From: Thermoplasmata archaeon
GTDB lineage: Archaea; Thermoplasmatota; Thermoplasmata; UBA10834
Direction: 5' to 3'
Assembly: GCA_022865445.1 (NCBI GenBank)
Contig: JALHSX010000330.1
Span: forward strand, 1-10,158
DNA: 10,158 nt
Shown one piece after another: positions 4,821-10,158 of this stretch (position 1 is the stretch's first letter; each line of letters opens with the position of its first letter). The position numbers and the translations under genes were made by a program. The notes under the pieces were generated by a model. It was not told the DNA's origin. It ran no database searches and saw only the letters and a list, made by a program, of their open reading frames with translations.

Positions 4821-5780
4821 ATGCAGGATGTCTGGGTGGAGAAGTACAGGCCAAAGAAGCTCTCCGATGTGATTGGGCAGAGGAGCATAGTGGAGAGGCT
4901 TTCTGCCTACGTCAAGACGAGAAGCATGCCTCATATGATGTTTGCTGGTCCTGCGGGGTCCGGCAAAACGACTTGCGCAATCGCTCTCGCCCGCGAACTG
5001 TACGGGGACCAATGGCGCGACAACCTCATCGAGCTCAACGCTTCCGATGAGAGAGGCATCGACGTTGTGCGAGGGAAGATCAAGGATTTCGCACGCGCAG
5101 CTTCGCTCGGCCGAGCGGATTTCAAGATCATCTTCCTCGACGAGGCGGACTCGTTGACATCTGACGCACAGGCAGCGTTGCGACGCACGATGGAACGCAA
5201 CACCCAGACGTGCAGATTCATTCTGTCGTGCAACTATTCATCGAAGATAATCGAACCAATCCAATCTCGATGCGCGGTCTTCAGGTTCAGACCGCTGAGC
5301 GAACTTGACGTGAAGTCATTCCTCAAGAGGATTGCGCAAGGAGAACACGTCGACATCACCGATGACGGCACACTCGCTATATGCGGGCTCGCAGGGGGCG
5401 ACCTGAGGAAGGCTGCCAACATCCTTCAGGTCGCAGCATCGCTCGGAAAGCGCGTCGACCAGGATTCAGTCTTCGAGTCGACCGAGAACATCAGGCCCTC
5501 CGAGATCCAGGAACTGCTCTCAACCGCTCTCGGCGGTAATTTCACTGCTGCCAGGTCCAGACTTGACGAGCTCATTGCGAGACACGGTCTGTCTGGAGAG
5601 GACATCGTGGCGGGAATCCACCGGGCCGTATTCGAACTAGGTGTCAGCGAGGATGCCAAGATACGATTGATCGATCGCGTGGGAGAGGCCGAATTCCGGA
5701 TGGTGTCCGGGGCAAGCGAGAGGATCCAGTTGGAGGCTCTTCTTGCGCACTTCGCGCACGAGGGCAAGAGACCGAAGTGA
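4821..5780 (+). CDS. rfcS: Replication factor C small subunit
   Basis: This is the AAA+ clamp-loader subunit that, with the large RFC subunit, uses ATP to load the PCNA sliding clamp onto primed DNA. The 319-residue length is normal for archaeal RfcS. VWVEKYRPKKLSDVIGQ opens the protein (RFC box II). The Walker A motif is GPAGSGKT (43-50), Walker B is IIFLDEAD (103-110), sensor 1 is ILSCNYS, and the SRC arginine-finger motif is at 149-151. Sensor 2 lies in GGDLRKAANILQ, and the helical collar follows. The ATG at 4821 gives the standard N-terminus; an ATG at 4811 is out of frame. No strong ribosome-binding site is seen. L40e follows after 60 bases with its own TATA box. Confidence 0.97.
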   Translation: MQDVWVEKYRPKKLSDVIGQRSIVERLSAYVKTRSMPHMMFAGPAGSGKTTCAIALARELYGDQWRDNLIELNASDERGIDVVRGKIKDFARAASLGRADFKIIFLDEADSLTSDAQAALRRTMERNTQTCRFILSCNYSSKIIEPIQSRCAVFRFRPLSELDVKSFLKRIAQGEHVDITDDGTLAICGLAGGDLRKAANILQVAASLGKRVDQDSVFESTENIRPSEIQELLSTALGGNFTAARSRLDELIARHGLSGEDIVAGIHRAVFELGVSEDAKIRLIDRVGEAEFRMVSGASERIQLEALLAHFAHEGKRPK

Positions 5781-5799
5781 AAACGCTGGTGCGCAATGG

Positions 5800-5806
5800 T
5801 TATATA
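5800..5806 (+). promoter_or_regulatory. TATA box for L40e
   Basis: TTATATA lies 35-41 bases before the L40e ATG. A transcript starting some 25-28 bases downstream would have a leader of about ten bases that includes GAGG (5830-5833), seven bases from the ATG, as a possible ribosome-binding site. Confidence 0.6.
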
Positions 5807-5840
5807 CGGTATGTCTGTTTGAGGCGCAAGAGGACCGACA

Positions 5841-5990
5841 ATGGCAAGGTTCCCGGAGGCCGAGGCGCGCAACTTGGTCAAGAAGATCTGCATGAACTGC
5901 AATGCTCGAAACGCCATAAGGGCGACGCGTTGCAGGAAGTGTGGCTACAAAGGCCTCAGGATAAAGACCCGAGAAACGAAGAAAACCTAG
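5841..5990 (+). CDS. rpl40e: Large ribosomal subunit protein eL40 (L40e)
   Basis: The product has 49 residues, the usual length for archaeal L40e: a small basic zinc protein of the 50S subunit. It starts MARFPEAEARNLVKKICMNC; C17/C20 and C31/C34 form the zinc site, followed by GYKGLRIKTRETKKT. In eukaryotes the homolog is made as a ubiquitin fusion; in archaea it is free, as here. The opening MARFPEAEAR and the NARNAIRAT core are characteristic of Thermoplasmata-like versions as I remember them. It ends in TAG, which shows that TAG is an ordinary stop in this genome. A longer overlapping frame at 5777-6178 is a shadow. Confidence 0.95.
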   Translation: MARFPEAEARNLVKKICMNCNARNAIRATRCRKCGYKGLRIKTRETKKT

Positions 5991-6058
5991 ATCACCATCG
6001 TCCTCATGATTGTTCAATCACATCACCAAGCATAGCGGGTGCGTTCAAGAATCGTGAA

Positions 6059-6088
6059 AAGAAAAAAGGGGGTGGAGGAGACTCCACC
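6059..6088 (-). terminator. Hairpin plus T-tract on the minus strand
   Basis: On the minus strand a 7-base stem GGTGGAG/CTCCACC with a four-base loop is followed by CCCCC and then TTTTTTCTTTTC. This has the form of an intrinsic terminator, and T-tracts end transcription in archaea. No minus-strand gene upstream is known; topA ends at 7818, far away. It therefore hints at a short unannotated minus-strand RNA, or is fortuitous. Confidence 0.35.
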
Positions 6089-6174
6089 GCAGTTGGGCAT
6101 CACCCTTTGGTCACACCTTTCCTCTTCCTTCAAAAGAGTGTGTTTGCCAAAATGGCTCCCCCCAATCCATTCTA

Positions 6175-6200
6175 CTGACCATAACCTTTCTGATGGTCAG
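6175..6200 (+). promoter_or_regulatory. Perfect 8-base inverted repeat upstream of the regulator gene
   Basis: CTGACCAT and ATGGTCAG are separated by ten bases. Dyads like this often bind dimeric HTH regulators, and the next gene encodes one, so autoregulation is possible. It lies about 70 bases ahead of the likely TATA box. A hairpin in RNA is the alternative. Confidence 0.35.
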
Positions 6201-6265
6201 ATGCCAGATTGCTGCAATACTGCCACATCAGCAGCTCCAAAGTGGGCATTTCTCTAATAAGGATA

Positions 6266-6274
6266 TCTTTAATT
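6266..6274 (+). promoter_or_regulatory. TATA-like box of the double-HTH regulator
   Basis: CTTTAATTG is centred about 30 bases before the ATG at 6300, fitting a leaderless or nearly leaderless transcript. It overlaps the alternative TTG start at 6273, which argues for the ATG. Confidence 0.5.
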
Positions 6275-6299
6275 GAAATACGCCAATCTACCTCCTCGC

Positions 6300-7349
6300 A
6301 TGTGGAAGTTCCTCGAATCCGAGATGCTAGTAATCCTGGGCCTTGCGGAAGATGCGACAAGGACCGATGCTCAGATCGCAGACATCTACAGCCTGAAGAA
6401 GGGGACCGTTGCTTCAATCCGTCGGAGGCTTCTTGATGCTGGCGCCATCACCTTCGTGAACGTGCCAGCTTTCAACAAGCTCGGCTGTGAGATGATCGGG
6501 TTTCATATGGGCACTGCCGAACCTACCGAGCGAGTCGACGCCAGAGCCAACAACTACATCGAGTTCTCCAACAAAACCCCGCAGCTGTTCCATGGTTTGA
6601 CCGGCGGGAGCTCAGTTGTCTTCTATACAGCGCTGAAGAACGCAACCGAGTACGATGAGCTCGTCCAGAACCACAACAGGTTCTTCAGCGGACCTAGACG
6701 GGAGTCCAAAGCAAGAATGGTCAGCTCGGTCTTTCCATTCGCTCTAACCAAGGTCAACCTGGTCCCCAATTTCGCGCCAATAGTCCACAGATTCTTCCAG
6801 TTGGATGTTCCGCCCCCGAAATGCTCTGCTCCGGTCTCAGCTGAGGTAGAGTCTCCGGACCTCAGCAAGACCGAACAAACCACTCTCGTGGCGCTGGTAG
6901 AGAATCCACGCGCGTCAGATAGGGAGATCGGGGCAATCGTCGGCCTTTCAAGACAGGCGATAACCAGGATCAGAAACAAGCTGCTCGAAGAAGGAATTTG
7001 CAATCCTGTATGCCTGCCGAGTCTCTACAAGTGGGGCTTCGAGATATGCGCCGTCGCTCACACCAAGTTCAACATGGAAATGCCCTGGGAAAAGAGACTG
7101 AAAAGTCAGCCGAAGGAAGTCTTGGAGCTGTCTTTCTACACGCTTTCAAAAGCCGATGAGGGGGTTGCCAACTACATAATCGCCAGGTACTCGGATTACT
7201 CTGCCCAACTCCAAGGCATACTCGCTTGGTATCACAAGGCCAGAGCCTTGGATGAGACGCCTGACATCACGCTGTTTTCGCTTGAAAGGTCGACGGAACT
7301 CAGGACTTTCGAATTCGGTCCCGCCGTTCGGCATTTGATGCTCTCTTGA
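6300..7349 (+). CDS. Lrp-like transcriptional regulator with two tandem HTH-ligand modules
   Basis: The product has 349 residues from ATG at 6300; TTG at 6273 would add nine but lies on the TATA-like box. Two winged-HTH segments are visible. The first is at about 10-50 (DAQIADIYSLKKGTVASIRR, then LLDAGAI). The second is at about 193-233 (SDREIGAIVGLSRQAITRIR, then NKLLEEGIC). Each is followed by about 120 residues of alternating strands and helices. The product therefore looks like an internal duplication of an Lrp/AsnC-style unit, so one chain may act like a dimer. The HTH repeats are convincing; the nature of the other domains is inferred. It likely binds DNA as a repressor or activator with unknown targets. 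Upstream are a dyad and a TATA-like box. Confidence 0.75.
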   Translation: MWKFLESEMLVILGLAEDATRTDAQIADIYSLKKGTVASIRRRLLDAGAITFVNVPAFNKLGCEMIGFHMGTAEPTERVDARANNYIEFSNKTPQLFHGLTGGSSVVFYTALKNATEYDELVQNHNRFFSGPRRESKARMVSSVFPFALTKVNLVPNFAPIVHRFFQLDVPPPKCSAPVSAEVESPDLSKTEQTTLVALVENPRASDREIGAIVGLSRQAITRIRNKLLEEGICNPVCLPSLYKWGFEICAVAHTKFNMEMPWEKRLKSQPKEVLELSFYTLSKADEGVANYIIARYSDYSAQLQGILAWYHKARALDETPDITLFSLERSTELRTFEFGPAVRHLMLS

Positions 7350-7377
7350 TGGTCTGGCATAAACATTCAAGGGCAAC

Positions 7378-7386
7378 ATATAAAAA
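7378..7386 (+). promoter_or_regulatory. TATA box of the 7434 membrane protein gene
   Basis: ATATAAAAA lies about 50 bases before the ATG at 7434. A transcript starting near 7407 would have a short leader carrying AAGGT (7422-7426) as ribosome-binding site, seven bases from the ATG. Confidence 0.6.
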
Positions 7387-7433
7387 CCATCCAGCGCATA
7401 CTGACCACTGGTGATATTATCAAGGTAACACCA

Positions 7434-7814
7434 ATGATGGCTAGCAGATGGGTAAAAGCGGTCTTCCTTGTGATCCTTGGAATCGTGATAATGCTCTACG
7501 CGGACAAGTTGGTCAATGATCTTAAGTCATTTATGCAGGAGGCCAATTTCGATGTCGCCTTTACCGGGACTTGGGATTTGTTGACAATCCTGTTGTGGGT
7601 CCTAGTGCTGTGGTTGTTCGTCGACGCTGCTCTCATAATTGCTCTCAGTTTCTCTGAGCATCGGTTCACGCTTCTGGATTTAGCCAAGCGCCTTGATGCA
7701 ATCGATAAGAAATTGGGGATTGCCCAGCCAAAGGGAGCCGCTCAATCTTCGGATGTCGATACCGGCCTAGAGGACGTCGTCGAAGAAGAGGTGCCGCCGC
7801 CTCCCAAGGAGTGA
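7434..7814 (+). CDS. Small membrane protein with acidic, proline-rich tail
   Basis: The product has 126 residues. Hydrophobic segments lie at about 8-22 (AVFLVILGIVIMLYA) and 48-72 (a long L/V/W-rich helix). An amphipathic region (LLDLAKRLDAIDKKLG) and a disordered acidic tail ending VPPPPKE follow. Both termini are probably cytoplasmic. ATG codons at 7434 and 7437 are adjacent; the first is used here and both fit the AAGGT site. The gene has its own promoter. It converges with topA: only three bases separate the two stop codons, so the transcripts must overlap or end within coding sequence. No family was recognised. Confidence 0.7.
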   Translation: MMASRWVKAVFLVILGIVIMLYADKLVNDLKSFMQEANFDVAFTGTWDLLTILLWVLVLWLFVDAALIIALSFSEHRFTLLDLAKRLDAIDKKLGIAQPKGAAQSSDVDTGLEDVVEEEVPPPPKE

Positions 7815-7817
7815 GCT

Positions 7818-10158
7818 CTAGTCCTTCTTTGAGACTTCGTCTCCTTTGGCGGCGTCTTTCTTTGCGCTCTTCTGAGCCTTCTTTGAGACTTCGTCTCCTT
7901 TGACGGCATCCTTCTTTGCGGCCTTCTCAGCTTTCTTTGGGCAGCTCATGTTGAGGCATAGGGTCCATCTCCCCCTATTCTGCATGAGTATCTGGATGGT
8001 TGGGGAACCGCATGCGTCGCAGACCTGTCCTGTCGGGACGACTCTGCCCTGCTGCGGAAGCGGGTACATCACCTTGCAGTTCGGGTAGTTGGAACATCCT
8101 GCGAATCTCTTCCCCATCCTGGACTGTATGACTCTGAGATCTCCTCCACAAGAGGGGCATTTGCCGACGAACCTCTCCTTGAGCGCTCCAGCACATGTCG
8201 GATCTATGCAGACTGTCACCGGTGCCTGCCCTCTGGCGACGGTCTTCACTTTGGGTGCACCGCAGACCGAGCACTTCACATCAGTGGCGAGAACCAACAT
8301 TCCAATTGGCAGTGGATAGGTGTTTCTGCATTCTGGATATCCGGAGCATCCAGCGAATGTGCTTCCATTCTTCATCCTGATCTGGATCAATTGGCCTGTC
8401 CCGCATTTCGGACAGGTTCCCAGAGTGTGCTGCTCTCTGAGGGCCTTTCTTATGTGCTCCCCTATCTCCTTCTTGTGCTTCTCGAGGACGTTCATGATGT
8501 CCTCAAGCATCGCTTGGCTCTCCTCGACGACCTCATCCTGCTGGAGCTCGCCAGCAGCTATCATGTCCATGTCGCTTTCGAGGTGTGATGTCATCTTCGC
8601 GCTCGTGATGTCGTTCGCGTGCTCTTCCAGCGCAGAAATGACCGCAACGCCACTCTCTGTCGGTTCGATGATCCTAGTTCCTTTCGCGAACCTTCGGTCA
8701 TATAGTTTCTGGATAGTCTCGTGCCTCGTGCTCTTGGTTCCCAGGCCGAGGTCCTCCATCTTCTTGATCAGGGAGCCCTGGGAGTATCTGTCTGGTGGCG
8801 TCGTCTTCTTCTCGGTGGATTGAATCCTCAGAACCTCAACGGTGTCTCCGACTTTCAGTTGAGGCAGGTTGACCTCGGTCACCCTGTAGTATGGATAATA
8901 CTTCCTCCAACCCGGCGAGATGATTCTGTAGCCTTCCGACGTGAAAGGCTCCCCACCTATGTCCAGCTCAACAGGAGTCGTCAATGACTTGCAGGGGGGT
9001 GCGAGAGTGGCGAGGAATCTTCTCACGACAAGTTCGTACACGTCCCAGTGGTGCCCCTTGAGTTCGCCCTTCTTCGCTGCTTCTACTGGGTGAATGGGCG
9101 GGTGGTCAGTGGTGCTCTTCTTCCCTCTCGAGGGTCGTAGACTCTCCTGGGAGAGAATTTCCTCCGCCTCTTTCGCGAATTCAGACCCCCTGAGCTTCTC
9201 GAGTATCGTTCTCAGGCTGAGCGAAGGCGGGTAGACGGTGTTGTCCGTCCTCGGGTATGAGATGTAGCCATCGGTGTAGAGGTCCTCGGCGATCTTCATT
9301 GCCTGAGATGGCGAGAGGCCGAGTTTGTTCGCCTCCATGAGGAAAATCGTAGTGCTGAACGGCCAAGGAGCCCATTCGTTGTTCTCCTCTTCTTTGAATT
9401 CCTTGACTGAAGCCATCTTTGCCGATTTCGCTCTCCCGAAAGCAGCCTGCGCTGTCTCTTTGTCGAGGAATTTCCCGTTCTTGTGCGAAGCTTTGAATTC
9501 CGAATCCTTCTTCAGGTCTGCAGTGACTAGCCAATAGGGGATTGGATTGAACGCTTTGATCTCCCGTTCCCTGTCAACGACGAGTGCGAGCGTCGGGCTC
9601 TGGACGCGCCCCACCGAGAGGAAATCCTTTCCTAGCTGACCGGAAGCTAGCGAGATGAACCTGGTCAATGAAGCTCCCCAAGCCAGGTCGATGAGTTGCC
9701 GGGTTTCGGCTGCGGATGCAAGGCGATAGTCGACCTCGGCCAACTCCGTGAATGCTCTCTCGATCTCGCCTTTCGTCAGCGCGCTGAATTTCGCCCTTCG
9801 CTTCGGCTTGTCTACCTGAGCCTCTTCGAGTGCCTCAACCCCAATCAGCTCCCCCTCTCGATCGTAGTCGGTTGCGATGATTACTTCGTCCGCCGACTTG
9901 GACAGGTCTTTCAAGGCGTTCATTATCTTCTTCGCCGTCGGATCCACTTTCTTCTCAGGTTTCGCATAAACTAGGTCCTTCGGTGGGATAGCGTTCCAGT
10001 TGTTGTACTTGTCTGGATAGTCCAGGACTATGATGTGTCCTCTGAGTCCCAACACGAAGTACTCGTCGGGTCCTTTGGTGAATGTCAGAACAGGAACGCC
10101 TGCGACAGAGCGACTCTTATGCGTGTTGTCGGAGAGTATGAGTGCGATCCTCCGCGCG
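7818..10158 (-). CDS. topA: Archaeal DNA topoisomerase I, 5' end beyond the right edge
   Basis: This type IA enzyme relaxes negative supercoils by cutting one strand through a 5'-phosphotyrosine link. The frame stays open through the right edge, so the gene is partial. About 34 further residues can be read before GTG at 10055, including the end of the TOPRIM start (RIALILSDNTHK). The TOPRIM acidic motif TDYDREGE lies at about 9847-9871. The active-site tyrosine, in GYISYPRTDNT, is encoded at 9255-9257. Four C-terminal zinc fingers follow, two with the paired CPxCG...FAGCSxYPxC layout. The tail is a lysine-rich repeat. At least 779 residues are present. It converges with the 7434-7814 gene. 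Confidence 0.96.
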   Translation of the reverse strand, partial: ARRIALILSDNTHKSRSVAGVPVLTFTKGPDEYFVLGLRGHIIVLDYPDKYNNWNAIPPKDLVYAKPEKKVDPTAKKIMNALKDLSKSADEVIIATDYDREGELIGVEALEEAQVDKPKRRAKFSALTKGEIERAFTELAEVDYRLASAAETRQLIDLAWGASLTRFISLASGQLGKDFLSVGRVQSPTLALVVDREREIKAFNPIPYWLVTADLKKDSEFKASHKNGKFLDKETAQAAFGRAKSAKMASVKEFKEEENNEWAPWPFSTTIFLMEANKLGLSPSQAMKIAEDLYTDGYISYPRTDNTVYPPSLSLRTILEKLRGSEFAKEAEEILSQESLRPSRGKKSTTDHPPIHPVEAAKKGELKGHHWDVYELVVRRFLATLAPPCKSLTTPVELDIGGEPFTSEGYRIISPGWRKYYPYYRVTEVNLPQLKVGDTVEVLRIQSTEKKTTPPDRYSQGSLIKKMEDLGLGTKSTRHETIQKLYDRRFAKGTRIIEPTESGVAVISALEEHANDITSAKMTSHLESDMDMIAAGELQQDEVVEESQAMLEDIMNVLEKHKKEIGEHIRKALREQHTLGTCPKCGTGQLIQIRMKNGSTFAGCSGYPECRNTYPLPIGMLVLATDVKCSVCGAPKVKTVARGQAPVTVCIDPTCAGALKERFVGKCPSCGGDLRVIQSRMGKRFAGCSNYPNCKVMYPLPQQGRVVPTGQVCDACGSPTIQILMQNRGRWTLCLNMSCPKKAEKAAKKDAVKGDEVSKKAQKSAKKDAAKGDEVSKKD
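7823..7920 (-). repeat. 54-base tandem repeat encoding the lysine-rich tail of topA
   Basis: Two 44-base copies (7823-7866 and 7877-7920) are offset by 54 bases, so each period adds 18 residues in frame. The encoded units are KKDAVKGDEVSKK and KKDAAKGDEVSKK, with a weaker third AEKAAKK element before them. This likely arose by recent tandem duplication and gives a flexible basic tail able to bind DNA. Confidence 0.8.

Larger units (their letters stand above)
5991..6299. other. Intergenic stretch with hairpins, possible minus-strand RNA
   Basis: No credible gene was found. A strong hairpin, GGTGGAG (6071-6077) with CTCCACC (6082-6088), is followed on the minus strand by C-rich then T-rich sequence (TTTTTTCTTTTC at 6059-6070), which looks like a terminator for a minus-strand transcript. 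A second perfect inverted repeat, CTGACCAT (6175-6182) and ATGGTCAG (6193-6200), lies closer to the regulator. The pyrimidine run at 6117-6132 on the plus strand may end L40e transcription. No tRNA, SRP or RNase P signature was seen. Confidence 0.4.

Noticed and set aside
4403..4888. 161-residue minus-strand frame
   Set aside because: It overlaps the PH-like gene, an array repeat, the hairpins and the rfcS start, and contains the repeat-derived peptide.
5426..5917. 163-residue minus-strand frame across rfcS
   Set aside because: It is antisense to a well-identified gene, with low-complexity composition typical of a shadow frame.
5991..6299. tRNA, SRP RNA or RNase P RNA in the spacer
   Set aside because: No T-arm motif, SRP helix 8 motif or RNase P conserved regions could be found, and the space is short for the last two.

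Overview
The window is archaeal. Its core genes are an Ncs6/TtuA-type tRNA thiolation enzyme, the small clamp-loader subunit RfcS, ribosomal protein L40e and an archaeal topoisomerase I with several zinc fingers. Several starts have TATA-like boxes about 27-30 bases upstream, as expected for leaderless archaeal transcripts. The L40e sequence and the double-HTH regulator look most like Thermoplasmatota; that placement is inference from memory, not a search.

Layout. Bases 1-521 (minus) hold the N-terminal part of the thiolation enzyme. Bases 575-4796 look like an inserted accessory block. A 19-base near-perfect direct repeat flanks it, and TCAATC...GATTGA hairpins sit just inside both ends. Seven copies of one 25-27 base repeat, all in the same orientation, cut it into six units. 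The units are: a small two-helix membrane protein; a second small membrane protein; a membrane/coiled-coil protein together with a zinc-ribbon protein; a paralogous zinc-ribbon protein; an AbiV-like (HEPN-type) protein; and an oppositely oriented two-gene operon encoding an eight-cysteine zinc protein and a PH-like/zinc-ribbon protein. I saw no copy of the repeat in the remaining 5.5 kb. From 4821 the core resumes: rfcS (+), L40e (+), a 309-base spacer with hairpins, a double-HTH regulator (+), a small membrane protein (+), and convergently topA (minus, running off the right edge).

The most interesting feature is the cassette-like array. The same repeat separates gene units whatever the gene orientation, and its distance to start codons varies, so it is not simply a shared promoter or ribosome-binding site. 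No integrase is present and the repeat does not resemble canonical integron attC sites. The content (zinc-ribbon proteins, small membrane proteins, an AbiV-like protein) suggests, without proving, a stress or defence role. If the flanking 19-mers are a duplication made on insertion, the ancestral locus was a short divergent thiolation gene/rfcS promoter region of about 96 bases.
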